DNA of 35,040 nt from Megasphaera hutchinsoni (GCF_001553405.1 NZ_KQ960952.1:1-35040), one strand, 5' to 3'; counted from the first letter of the stretch, positions 8,619-16,957 are shown. The notes: a model not told the origin generated them from the sequence alone. Translations and numbers: made by a program.

Positions 8619-8675
8619 TTGACATAAATTTAAAAATAAGTACAATAATAGTTGAGTAATTGTTCAACTATTATT
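8619..8675 (+). promoter_or_regulatory. Promoter and palindromic operator of the cad-frd operon
   Basis: TTGACA (8619-8624) and TACAAT (8641-8646) are 16 bases apart. A 12-bp inverted repeat (8644-8655 with 8664-8675), with AATAATAGTTGA arms, overlaps the -10 box. It resembles the operators bound by CadC/ArsR repressors, so binding would block RNA polymerase until metal is present. Confidence 0.75.
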
Positions 8676-8691
8676 ATTTGAAGGTGAATAT

Positions 8692-9054
8692 ATGTCAAAA
8701 ACGTCTTATATTTGTAATTGCGATGTAATTCATGAGGATATTGTGAATGATGTGAAATCCAAGATGCAGCCAAAAGATGATTATATCCAGTTGGCTTCTT
8801 TGTTTAAGCTATTTGGAGATGGAACTAGAGTACAAATCTTATACGCTCTAGAACAGAGTGAGATGTGTGTATGTGATCTTGCAGTGCTACTGGGGGTAAC
8901 AAAATCTGCAATTTCGCATCAGTTAAAGGCATTACGCCTAGCGAATCTGGTAAAATTCCGTAAAGAAGCACAGATAGTTTACTACTCGCTGGCAGATGAT
9001 CATGTGAAAGAGATTATTGACAAGGGATTTGAGCATCTTTGGCAGAAACAATAA
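8692..9054 (+). CDS. cadC: ArsR/SmtB-family metal-responsive repressor, CadC-like
   Basis: A 120-residue winged-helix repressor. Cysteines C8/C10 near the N-terminus and C59/C61 in the MCVCDLA motif form the thiolate metal site typical of CadC (Cd/Pb/Bi). The C-terminal D102, H104 and H115 resemble the alpha-5 zinc site. The recognition helix is in VTKSAISHQLKALR (69-82). By family it binds the operator at 8644-8675 and leaves it when metal binds. It is the first gene of an operon with the CadA-like ATPase, about 55 bp downstream. It is complete, with ribosome binding site GAAGGTG. The exact metal is inferred only. Confidence 0.9.
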   Translation: MSKTSYICNCDVIHEDIVNDVKSKMQPKDDYIQLASLFKLFGDGTRVQILYALEQSEMCVCDLAVLLGVTKSAISHQLKALRLANLVKFRKEAQIVYYSLADDHVKEIIDKGFEHLWQKQ

Positions 9055-9065
9055 TTTTTAATATT

Positions 9066-9080
9066 ATAGTTGAGTAATTG
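9066..9080 (+). promoter_or_regulatory. Second operator-like half site
   Basis: ATAGTTGAGTAATTG is an exact copy of 15 bases of the main operator (8648-8662), placed between cadC and cadA. It is followed by an imperfect inverted half. It may be a second repressor site or a relic of duplication. Confidence 0.5.
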
Positions 9081-9110
9081 AGCAATTAAACAAATTATAA
9101 GGAGATTATC

Positions 9111-11465
9111 ATGAAACGCATATTTCTATTAAAAGGGTTGGACTGTCCGAACTGCTCCGCAAAAATTGAAAAAGAAGTCGGAGAATTGGATGGAGTACAA
9201 TCCTCAGTTGTAAATTTGATGAAGCAGACGCTGATAATCAATGTTGCTCCAGCTGCCGCAGATACGATAGACAGTCAGATTGAAACGATTGTTCATAGTC
9301 ATGAGCCCGATGTGGAAGTTCAGGAAGAAACCGTTATGAATGTTACAAAGAGTTATTCGTTAAAGGGCTTGGACTGTCCGAATTGTTCTGCAAAAATTGA
9401 AAAAGAAGTCGGAGAATTGGATGGAGTACAATCCTCAGTTGTAAATTTGATGAAGCAGACGCTGACAATCAATGTTGCTCCAGTTGCCGCAAATACAATA
9501 GACAGTCAGATTGAAACGATTGTCCACAGCCATGAGCCAGATGTAGAAGTTTCCGAAATTGCACAGGAATACTATATACCTGCAAAAAAACAGGATACCA
9601 ATACATCCTATAACAATGAGGACAAGAAGTTGACGATTCGTTTAGCGATTGGCGCAGCAATCTATGGTATTGGTATGGCATTGACAGTTTTTGCGAAAGT
9701 GCCACTGCCTGTCGAGTTAGTTTTTCTCATTGTCTCCTATATTATTCTTGGCGGGGATGTTGTATGGCAAGCTGTGAGGAATATTTCAAAGGGACGTGTG
9801 TTTGATGAACATTTCCTGATGAGCGTTTCTACGATTGGTGCTTTTGTCATTGGTGAATATCCGGAAGCAGTTGCTGTTATGCTGTTCTATCAAATTGGTG
9901 AATTTTCCCAGTCATTGGCTGTTGCGCGTTCCAGAAAATCTATATCAGATTTAATGGATATACGTCCGGATTGTGCTACAGTCAGAAGGAACGGAGAATT
10001 GATTACCATATCTCCTGAAAGTGTTGCCATTGGCGAGATTATTATTGTAAAGCCTGGTGAAAAAATCCCATTAGACGGTGTGGTATTGGATGGAGATTCT
10101 ATGCTGGATACGAGGGCTTTAACTGGAGAATCGGTTCCGAGAAGCGTTCATAAAGGAGACGAAGCACTTTCCGGTTGTATGAATCAGACGGGTGTTTTAA
10201 CGATTAAGACAACGAAAGCATTTGGTGAATCTACTGCTTCAAAGATTATTGATCTTGTGGAGAATGCGTCCAGTAGAAAAGCACCAACAGAAAATTTCAT
10301 TACTACATTTGCACGTTATTACACTCCTGTTGTTGTAATCTTAGCAGCTATTCTGGCAATTCTGCCACCAATCCTTCTTGGTGGAGGTTGGACAGAGTGG
10401 ATTCGCAGAGGATTTGTTTTCCTTGTGGTATCTTGCCCATGTGCATTGGTCATTTCAATCCCGCTGACTTTCTTCGGAGGTATTGGTGCGGCATCTAAAC
10501 GAGGTGTTCTTGTAAAAGGAAGTAATTATTTAGAGGCGCTTAATAATGTCAGCATTATTGTGTTCGATAAAACAGGAACACTTACAAAGGGTGTTTTCAA
10601 TGTGACTGATATTCTGCCTGCCAATGGATTTTCAAAAGAACAGGTTCTGGAGTATGCGGTCCAGGCAGAGAGCTTTTCTAACCATCCTATTGCAAAATCC
10701 ATTCTCTCTGCTTATGGAAAAGAAATTGACCAATCAGTTATCTCTGATTACAAGGAAATTTCCGGATATGGAATCAGTGCCATGGCAGGAAAGAAGAAAG
10801 TTTATGCCGGCAATACGAAACTTATGGATTCAGAGCATGTGGAGTACACAGCCTGTGAAAAAGTTGGTACAAAGGTTTATGTAGCAGTAGATGGTCAATA
10901 TGCCGGATGCATTCTGATAACAGATGAAGTAAAGCCGGACAGCAAAAAAGCAATTTCTGATTTGAAACATATCGGTGTGGAAAAAACAGTCATTCTTACT
11001 GGTGATGATGAAAAAATCGGAAAGGCTGTTGCGGAAGAATTGCAGTTGGATGAATATTATGCACAACTGTTTCCTAATCAAAAAGTGGAAAAGGTTGAGC
11101 TTTTAGACAGTAAAAAGAGACAGGGAAGCAAATTAGCTTTTGTTGGTGATGGTATCAATGACGCTCCTGTCCTTGCTCGTGCGGATGTTGGTATCGCAAT
11201 GGGTGGTCTTGGTTCAGATGCGGCCATTGAAGCTGCGGATGTGGTTCTGATGACAGATGAACCATCTAAGCTGGTGGATGCGATTGATGTGGCAAAAGTG
11301 ACAAAGCAAATTGTCATGCAGAATATAGTGATTGCCCTTGGAATTAAGAGTGTGTTCCTGATCCTTGGTGCTCTGGGTATAGCTGGAATGTGGGAAGCTG
11401 TATTTGGTGATGTAGGCGTTACCATAATTGCCGTTTTGAACGCAATGAGGATTTTAAAAAAATAA
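9111..11465 (+). CDS. cadA: Heavy-metal-translocating P-type ATPase, CadA-like, with two HMA domains
   Basis: A 784-residue P1B-type ATPase. Two N-terminal heavy-metal-associated domains carry DCPNC (C12/C15 and C89/C92). Membrane helices follow, with the ion-binding SCPCALV motif (C442-P443-C444). The phosphorylation site is DKTGT (D486), then comes the HP motif in NHPIAKS, and the hinge is GDGINDAP (679-686). The CPC motif plus linkage to a CadC-type regulator suggest export of Cd2+/Zn2+/Pb2+ across the cytoplasmic membrane. The HMA domains are nearly identical, from a 231-bp-period tandem duplication. It is complete, with an AAGGAG site before ATG 9111. Sixteen bases separate it from the next gene, with no terminator. 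Confidence 0.93.
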   Translation: MKRIFLLKGLDCPNCSAKIEKEVGELDGVQSSVVNLMKQTLIINVAPAAADTIDSQIETIVHSHEPDVEVQEETVMNVTKSYSLKGLDCPNCSAKIEKEVGELDGVQSSVVNLMKQTLTINVAPVAANTIDSQIETIVHSHEPDVEVSEIAQEYYIPAKKQDTNTSYNNEDKKLTIRLAIGAAIYGIGMALTVFAKVPLPVELVFLIVSYIILGGDVVWQAVRNISKGRVFDEHFLMSVSTIGAFVIGEYPEAVAVMLFYQIGEFSQSLAVARSRKSISDLMDIRPDCATVRRNGELITISPESVAIGEIIIVKPGEKIPLDGVVLDGDSMLDTRALTGESVPRSVHKGDEALSGCMNQTGVLTIKTTKAFGESTASKIIDLVENASSRKAPTENFITTFARYYTPVVVILAAILAILPPILLGGGWTEWIRRGFVFLVVSCPCALVISIPLTFFGGIGAASKRGVLVKGSNYLEALNNVSIIVFDKTGTLTKGVFNVTDILPANGFSKEQVLEYAVQAESFSNHPIAKSILSAYGKEIDQSVISDYKEISGYGISAMAGKKKVYAGNTKLMDSEHVEYTACEKVGTKVYVAVDGQYAGCILITDEVKPDSKKAISDLKHIGVEKTVILTGDDEKIGKAVAEELQLDEYYAQLFPNQKVEKVELLDSKKRQGSKLAFVGDGINDAPVLARADVGIAMGGLGSDAAIEAADVVLMTDEPSKLVDAIDVAKVTKQIVMQNIVIALGIKSVFLILGALGIAGMWEAVFGDVGVTIIAVLNAMRILKK
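9131..9551 (+). repeat. Tandem duplication of the HMA-domain coding DNA
   Basis: Bases about 9131-9320 are repeated at 9361-9551 (offset 231 bp, 77 codons) with about 94% identity. It is an in-frame duplication of the metal-binding domain and looks recent. Confidence 0.85.
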
Positions 11466-11481
11466 GAAACGAGGTGGCAAT

Positions 11482-12000
11482 GTGAAACGGAAATTGATTC
11501 TGTTAGCAGTTACAATTGTTTTTCTTGCAGGTTTCGGTGTACTTTTGCACTCACCGCCCTCTATGATTGATGCAGTCACAGGAGTAACACCGAAAGCCAA
11601 AAAATCTGCCCAAGCCGCCGCACAGTTGGAAGGCTCTTATGTTCTCGGTATTAATATGATGTCAGATGGTCTCGACAATGAGAACACCCGGAATAAATTA
11701 AAAGAATTGGCACTGGACGATTCGAAAACAAATGAAACAGATCTCATGAAAACGGACATTAGTTTTCGGTTATATGTATCTGAGACGGATTATCCGCTTG
11801 TCAGTTATGCTAAGAAACTCTGTGATAGGTTGAAACAGGCCGGTTTTTTAGTAGATCTGAAAGAGTACAGTAACACAATGATGCTATCAAGAGTGGTAAG
11901 TGGAAAGTATGATGTATTTCTGGTATCGGATGATTTTATTGACGTTACAACGCTAACACGGATGGACTATATGATTATGGACAGCGAAGAAATGAGATGA
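11482..12000 (+). CDS. Unrecognised exported protein in the cad-frd operon
   Basis: A 172-residue protein that starts at GTG 11482 after a GAGGTGG site. It has a clear N-terminal membrane anchor or signal (KRKLILLAVTIVFLAGFGVLL) with no lipoprotein cysteine. DAVTGVTPKA (about residues 31-40) resembles the [ST]GAT-type FMN-attachment motif of RnfG/NqrC proteins, but the key residues do not match well. The C-terminal half (ISFRLYVSETDYPLVSYAKKL, then LVDLKEYS and KYDVFLVSDDF) resembles a lobe of family-5 solute-binding proteins. It lies between the metal ATPase and the fumarate reductase genes with a 10-bp gap downstream. I do not assign a function; an electron-transfer or maturation role is possible. 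Confidence 0.55.
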   Translation: MKRKLILLAVTIVFLAGFGVLLHSPPSMIDAVTGVTPKAKKSAQAAAQLEGSYVLGINMMSDGLDNENTRNKLKELALDDSKTNETDLMKTDISFRLYVSETDYPLVSYAKKLCDRLKQAGFLVDLKEYSNTMMLSRVVSGKYDVFLVSDDFIDVTTLTRMDYMIMDSEEMR

Positions 12001-12010
12001 GCGGGAATTT

Positions 12011-12550
12011 ATGAGAAAATGGAATACGATTTTGTCTGTTTTAATGCTTCTCATTTTTATGATTCATGGAATCATGGGCAGCTTTATGCTGAACGGAGTT
12101 GGAAGTAGTGCAGGGAAACTTCTTGCATGGATTGGTGTTGGTATTCTTGTTGTGCATACGGTGATTGGTGTCATCCTGACGGTACAGAGTTTACAGACAG
12201 CGAAGCAATCAGGAAAAATGTATCTGAAACAAAACGTCATATTTTGGGCGAGACGAGCCAGTGGGATGGCAATACTGATTCTGCTGTTATTCCATATTGG
12301 CTTGTTTGGAAAGGTGCAGAATGGGACATATATTTTGTTCCCTTTTACAACTGTAAAGATGGTAACTCAGCTTTTGTTCGTAGCGGCAATCTTTGTTCAT
12401 ATTTTTATCAATATCCGACCATTGCTCGTATCACTGGGAATCATCAGTTATAAAGAACGAAGGAGTGATATTTATTTGATCCTTTCGGTGCTTCTTCTTT
12501 TTATAGCGGGAGCGGTTATTTTATATTATATTGGGTGGCAATATCTATGA
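12011..12550 (+). CDS. Membrane cytochrome b-like anchor subunit of fumarate reductase
   Basis: A 179-residue, very hydrophobic protein with about five membrane helices. Four histidines fall within helices (H19, H49, H95, H130), and ARRASGMAILILLLFH (80-95) resembles the R-x-S/T-G...H signature of SdhC/FrdC-type cytochrome b subunits. It would anchor the FrdA/FrdB dimer in the membrane and pass electrons from menaquinol via haem b. It overlaps the flavoprotein gene by four bases (ATGA), strong evidence of a shared role. It is shorter than the 5-helix SdhC of Bacillus (about 200 aa). The assignment as anchor is inferred from these features and context. Confidence 0.72.
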   Translation: MRKWNTILSVLMLLIFMIHGIMGSFMLNGVGSSAGKLLAWIGVGILVVHTVIGVILTVQSLQTAKQSGKMYLKQNVIFWARRASGMAILILLLFHIGLFGKVQNGTYILFPFTTVKMVTQLLFVAAIFVHIFINIRPLLVSLGIISYKERRSDIYLILSVLLLFIAGAVILYYIGWQYL

Positions 12551-14091
12551 GTAAGACAATTATTATTATAGGTGCTGGACTGGCAGGACTTTCAGCGACT
12601 TTGCAGGCAGCGGAAAATGGATGCAATGTAAAACTGGTTTCCTCCCTTCCGTCAGAGCGGGCACAGTCTGTTATGGCGGAGGGCGGTATCAACGCAGCTT
12701 TGAATACAAAAGATGAAAACGACAGTCCCGAAGAACATTTTACAGATACAATAAAGGCAGCATGTGGTCTGGCAGATCCAAATGCAGTTTGGGGAATGAC
12801 ACAGGCAGCACCAGAGCTGGTGCACTGGCTGCTAAAACTTGGAGTTAAATTTAACATGAGTGGCTATAATGATGTGGATCTGCGGAATTTTGGCGGGCAG
12901 AAAAAGAAACGGACTGCTTTTGCACAGAGCGATACCGGGAAGCAGATCATGACAGCTATGATAGACGCTGTTCGTAGGAAAGAAGCATCCGGTATGGTAG
13001 AACGGTTCAGCCATCATTCTTTCCTAACACTTCGTCTGTGTGGCAATATTTGTTGTGGCTGCGTAATCAGGGATGAATACAGTCAGGAGACTGTGGAATT
13101 ACCGGGGGATGCGGTTGTTGTTGCCACCGGTGGTATGCACGGATTGTTTGGAAATACAACGGGTTCGCTGAGCAATACAGGAGAAGTCACCGCAGAATTG
13201 TTCCGGCTTGGTGTTCCTCTGGCAAATGGCGAGATGATCCAGTATCATCCGACAACTGTGAAATGTGGTGGAAAACGCATGCTCATCAGCGAGGCGGCCA
13301 GAGGGGAAGGTGGCAGGTTGTTTGCCATGAAAGATGGAAAACAATGGTATTTCATGGAGGAAAAATACCCGGAGCTTGGAAATCTGATGCCACGAGATAT
13401 TACCGCCAGAGAGATATGGAAGGTCAGCCATGAATCAGAGGTATTTCTTGACATGACGGAAATATCGGAGGAGATTATTTCAAATAAGCTATCTGGTCTG
13501 GAAGACGATTGTATGACCTATCTGCATAAAGATATACGAAAGGAACCGGTGTCTGTTTTACCGGGAATTCACTATTTTATGGGAGGCATTCTGGTGGATG
13601 AGCAGCACAGAACGCCGATTCAGAATCTTTGCGCTGCCGGAGAATGCTGTGCCCAATATCATGGTGCCAACCGTCTTGGTGGAAATTCTCTGTTAGGAGC
13701 GTTATACGGAGGGCGTGTTGCGGCAAAATCAGCATGCGAACAGGCAGATGTAGTAGATCTATCTTGTGCGACACAGATAGATTTTCCGCCAGCGTCTCAA
13801 ATTTCAGAAATAAAGCAATTAAACAAAGTGATGCAGGAGACTATGGGCGTTGTCAGAAATGAGAATACGTTGTTAAATGGGATTCAAACGGTACAAGCGC
13901 TGACAGGAAATCTTCCATTGCTTGGCATGGCAGTTCTAAAGAGTGCTCTTGCAAGAAAAGAAAGTCGTGGTGCACACTGGCGGGAGGATCATCCGAAGAG
14001 CAATGACGATGATTACCTTAAAACAACGGTAGCCAGATTTGATGGAAAGCAGATACAGATTTCCTTTGTACCTGTTCCAGAAAGGCGGTGA
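12547..14091 (+). CDS. frdA: Fumarate reductase/succinate dehydrogenase flavoprotein subunit
   Basis: A 514-residue FAD-dependent oxidoreductase. An N-terminal Rossmann motif GAGLAGL (9-15) binds FAD. Substrate-site elements are YHPTTV (H234), SEAARGEGG (R252) and HGANRLGGNSL (H372-R376). ESRGAHWRED follows near the C-terminus. It should reduce fumarate to succinate in anaerobic respiration. The residue that normally carries FAD covalently (His in SHxxAxGG) is Q40 here (AQSVMAEGG), so FAD is probably non-covalent. The protein is shorter than E. coli FrdA (602 aa) at the C-terminus. The start at ATG 12547 is preferred over GTG 12535 because GGTGG lies 8 bases before it and it makes an ATGA overlap with the upstream gene. 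Confidence 0.88.
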   Translation: MSKTIIIIGAGLAGLSATLQAAENGCNVKLVSSLPSERAQSVMAEGGINAALNTKDENDSPEEHFTDTIKAACGLADPNAVWGMTQAAPELVHWLLKLGVKFNMSGYNDVDLRNFGGQKKKRTAFAQSDTGKQIMTAMIDAVRRKEASGMVERFSHHSFLTLRLCGNICCGCVIRDEYSQETVELPGDAVVVATGGMHGLFGNTTGSLSNTGEVTAELFRLGVPLANGEMIQYHPTTVKCGGKRMLISEAARGEGGRLFAMKDGKQWYFMEEKYPELGNLMPRDITAREIWKVSHESEVFLDMTEISEEIISNKLSGLEDDCMTYLHKDIRKEPVSVLPGIHYFMGGILVDEQHRTPIQNLCAAGECCAQYHGANRLGGNSLLGALYGGRVAAKSACEQADVVDLSCATQIDFPPASQISEIKQLNKVMQETMGVVRNENTLLNGIQTVQALTGNLPLLGMAVLKSALARKESRGAHWREDHPKSNDDDYLKTTVARFDGKQIQISFVPVPERR

Positions 14092-14798
14092 TTCACTTGG
14101 TATATAAAATAAGAATCAGGCGGCAGGAGAGTCAGAAATCAGACAGTTATTGGCAGGAATTTGAGTATGACGGAAGCAAAAACAGCTCTGTTGCCACTGT
14201 TCTAAAGGAATTGAACAGTAGAACCCCTTTGAAAGATAACTCAGGAAATATAGTTACTCCCATCAGCTGGGAATGTAGCTGTATGGTGCGAAAATGTGGG
14301 GCTTGCGCCATGCTGATTAACGAACGTCCGAGGTTGGCATGCTCTACATTTCTACATACGTTAAAAGGTTCTACAATCATCTTGGAACCTTTAAGCAAAT
14401 TTCCGCTTGTAAGAGATTTGATCGTTGACCGGTCAAATTTGTTTGAAAATTTGAAAAAACTGAACCTTTGGCTTGAAAGTGAAGCTTATATGAGTTCGTG
14501 GACACATGAACCGAGATACCAGTCGGCACGCTGTCTGATGTGTGGCTGTTGCCTTGAAGTGTGTCCTAACTTCTCTGCAAATGGGACTTTCGCAGGCACT
14601 GTTGCTGCAGTCAATGCATTTCGGATTCTGAATGAAGAACAGGAAAGCACTCATTTGAATGAGATTTCTGCTGAATATAAGAAGAGATTTTTTGAAGGAT
14701 GCGGGAAGTCGTTATCTTGTCATGATATTTGTCCGATTGGTCTGCCTGTGGAAGAATTGCTTGTAAGGTCGAATGCAGCGGCTGTTTGGGGCAAATAA
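14088..14798 (+). CDS. frdB: Fumarate reductase iron-sulfur subunit
   Basis: A 236-residue protein. The N-terminal ferredoxin-like domain holds C65, C70, C73 and C85 for the 2Fe-2S centre. The C-terminal domain holds C149, C152, C155 and C215 (4Fe-4S) and C159, C205 and C211 (3Fe-4S), the same spacing as in E. coli FrdB. It transfers electrons from the membrane subunit to FrdA. GTG 14088 overlaps the frdA stop (GTGA), so the pair is translationally coupled. It is the last gene of the operon, with a terminator 33 bases later. All ligands are present, so the protein should be functional. Confidence 0.9.
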   Translation: MIHLVYKIRIRRQESQKSDSYWQEFEYDGSKNSSVATVLKELNSRTPLKDNSGNIVTPISWECSCMVRKCGACAMLINERPRLACSTFLHTLKGSTIILEPLSKFPLVRDLIVDRSNLFENLKKLNLWLESEAYMSSWTHEPRYQSARCLMCGCCLEVCPNFSANGTFAGTVAAVNAFRILNEEQESTHLNEISAEYKKRFFEGCGKSLSCHDICPIGLPVEELLVRSNAAAVWGK

Positions 14799-14830
14799 AA
14801 TGGATGATAAAAGCTATAATGAATGTATGA

Positions 14831-14859
14831 AGAGAATCAAAAACTTGATTCTCTTTTTT
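14831..14859 (+). terminator. Terminator of the cad-frd operon
   Basis: A 10-bp perfect stem (14831-14840 with 14845-14854), a 4-base loop and a run of T residues. Confidence 0.85.
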
Positions 14860-14868
14860 AAAATAAAT

Positions 14869-14922
14869 ACATTGATAAATATCTATGTATATATTATATT
14901 GAACATAGACAATGATCAATGT
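14869..14922 (+). promoter_or_regulatory. Promoter with nested inverted repeats before arsR pseudogene
   Basis: Outer arms ACATTGAT/ATCAATGT (14869-14876 and 14915-14922) enclose inner arms CTATGT/ACATAG (14883-14888 and 14903-14908). A TTGATA...TATATT promoter (14873-14878, 14895-14900) lies within. This looks like an autoregulated ArsR operator. Confidence 0.55.
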
Positions 14923-14933
14923 GAGGTGTTAAT

Positions 14934-15233
14934 ATGAATGCAATGGATGTGGCTTTGATATGCAAGGCTTTGGGCGATGCGAACAGGCTGGAAATTGTAC
15001 AGATGCTGTCGGATGGAGAATAGTGCGGGTGTAAATTTTTGGAAAGATTTGAAATTACCCAGCCAACTTTATCCCATCATATGAAGATATTGGTAGGATG
15101 CGGCCTTGTGAATGATCGTAAGGAAGGAAAATGGCATCACTATTCTTTGAATTGTGAGACATTGATGAATTACAAACACTTTATAGAATCCCTTACTTGC
15201 CTTGGATGCGGTGACGGGGATTGTTGTAAATAA
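14934..15233 (+). pseudogene. ArsR-family repressor with in-frame amber stop
   Basis: ATG 14934 (site GTGAGGTG) starts a 99-codon frame that reads as a normal ArsR repressor (CKALGDANRLEIVQMLSDGE, stop, CGCKFLERFEITQPTLSHHMK) through to CLGCGDGDCC. TAG at 15021-15023 replaces the codon that is usually Lys or Gln just before the metal-binding CxC. The rest of the frame is undamaged, suggesting a recent loss or read-through. It would have responded to As/Sb or Cd-type metals. The gene that followed it is also cut short: ATG 15253 reads only MKKRVNI before a stop. Confidence 0.75.
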
Positions 15234-15252
15234 TTTAAGGAGAGCAGATATC

Positions 15253-15276
15253 ATGAAAAAAAGAGTGAATATTTGA
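15253..15276 (+). pseudogene. First codons of a lost gene after arsR
   Basis: AAGGAGAG (15237-15244) precedes ATG 15253, which reads MKKRVNI and stops at 15274-15276. This is probably the 5' stub of the transporter gene that normally follows arsR, cut by the join to the DUF4143 fragment in another frame. Confidence 0.45.
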
Positions 15277-15971
15277 AGAATGTTTTTACAAGCACCTATA
15301 TTAAAGATGTAATGGAGCGCAATAAAGTTCTTAAAGATGCATCTATAATGGATGATTTGTTGGATATTATATCTTCATCTATTGGTTCTTTATCTAATCC
15401 AACTAAGCTAGCAAATACTTTTATGTCAGAAAAAAATATAAAGATATCTCAGCTTACAGTAAGTAATTATTTGGATTATTTTATTGATGCTTTTTTAATT
15501 GAAAAAGCCAGAAGATATGATGTGAAAGGAAGGAAATATATATCATCTCCGTATAAATACTATTTTTCAGATATTGGGCTTAGAAATGTAAGGCTAAATT
15601 TTAGACAGAATGAGCAGTCACATATTATGGAGAATGTAATATATAATGAACTTCGTATGAGGGGATTAAATGTAGACGTTGGTGTTGTGGAATATAACTA
15701 TAAAGATGAGAATAAAAAAACGATTAGAAAAAATTTAGAAATAGACTTTATTATCAATAGAGGAAGTAATAGATATTATATTCAATCTGCACTTAATGTT
15801 GATACAAAAGAAAAACAAGTACAAGAAACGGAATCCTTGAGAAGAACAGGAGATTCATTTAAGAAAGTTGTTATAGTTAGAAACAACATAGTACCTAGAT
15901 TTGATGATGATGGAATTTTGTATATTGGAGTAGAGGATTTTCTCTTGGATGAAACAGCACTGGATTTATAG
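15261..15971 (+). pseudogene. C-terminal half of a DUF4143-family ATPase
   Basis: About 236 residues (from EYLKNVFTSTYIKDVMERN to the stop at 15969-15971) match the C-terminal half of AAA_14/DUF4143 proteins. These proteins have an N-terminal P-loop ATPase and a C-terminal nuclease-like DUF4143 domain containing EIDFIINRG. The P-loop half is missing, because the sequence joins the MKKRVNI stub near 15260-15273. The C-terminal domain runs to a natural end. A TTG at 15273 could allow translation, but no ribosome binding site supports it. The usual length is about 400 or more residues. Confidence 0.7.
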
Positions 15972-16010
15972 AAATAGCATCGTGCGATTTAATAAAAATG
16001 CGTATAAAAA

Positions 16011-16320
16011 GATGAAAAACGGCAAAGCGGTGTTTATTTTTATTCGGAAAGAATAATGAAGAGGAAGATACGGTTTATATCGGTCAAGCCGGTATCAGAA
16101 AGAACGGTGAAGGCGTGTTATTCAGAGTGGTGGAACATCTGAAAGACGAGTTTTATTTTACGGAAGCCGTTATGTTTACCACGAGTGATAATTCATGGGG
16201 ACCGACAGAAATCAGCTATCTTGAAAATAAATTTACTAATCTGGCAATCCGCACGGGGCGGTATACCGTGAAAAACGGCAATGAACCCAATCCCGGTAAT
16301 GTTACGGAAGAAAAGGCGGA
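16011..16320 (+). pseudogene. GIY-YIG nuclease fragment with frameshift
   Basis: QSGVYF starts the GIY motif, then the frame slips by one base in a short T-run (16037-16041), and the correct continuation is FGKNNEEEDTVYIGQAGIRKN. Further conserved text includes FRVVEHLKDE and GPTEISYLENKF. GIY-YIG domains are endonucleases found in defence and mobile contexts. The N-terminus is missing and the 3' end joins an AAA ATPase fragment near 16318. It is related to, but not a copy of, the truncated GIY-YIG gene at 25970. Confidence 0.68.
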
Positions 16321-16957
16321 TATGAAGTCATACGCGATGACGGTAAAGTGGCCGTGAATCTAAGTGAGGGCGAGCGCAACTTCATTGCGTTCCTCTACTT
16401 CTATTATGTAGTTCGCGGCATGCGGTCAGAAACAGACTCCGGCAAAAACAAGATCGTCGTAATCGATGATCCGGTTTCAAGTATGGACAGCAGCGCCCTC
16501 TTCATCGTAGGTTCGCTGGTCAGGGAAATGATAGGAATATGTGCAAATGTTGCCGATCCGGTTGAAAACGAGAATCCGATATTCGCTGGAAGGTACATCG
16601 AGCAGATCTTTATCCTGACGCATAACGCTTACTTTCATTAACAGGTCGTATATGATCAGGTAGGCCGGTACAGATACGTTTCGCTGTACAAGATTAACAA
16701 GAAGAACAACGTGTCTTTAGTTGAAATTTGTGTCATTCCTGCAGGTAGGATTAGCGAAAGGGCCGGATTACACGAAATACCATCTGGCAGGTGCCATGCT
16801 CTCCTATATCCGGCATACAGAGTCTTTTAATGAAGGGATGTACTTTGTCGATGAAAGCATCGACTGAGACCGGTACCGGGATGTGTTCCACTCGATTTTC
16901 GTGGTGATGGATTAGGAATAGCATTACAAGAGAATGATGGAAGAAGTCGGATAAGGT
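16318..16957 (+). pseudogene. Decayed AAA ATPase (RloC/AAA_13-like)
   Basis: The first part reads GYEVIRDDGKVAVNLSEGERNF, then KIVVIDDPVSSMDSS (Walker B and D-loop) and IFILTHNAYFH. These are the C-terminal ATPase motifs of AAA_13/RloC-type proteins, often found beside restriction systems. A TAA stop (16639-16641) interrupts the frame. After an apparent deletion the C-terminal end appears in another frame (YHLAGAMLSYIRHTESFNEG...), with TGA at 16865 and TAG at 16913 and 16919. The N-terminal P-loop region is absent, so the gene is dead. Family assignment is from motif memory. Confidence 0.68.
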
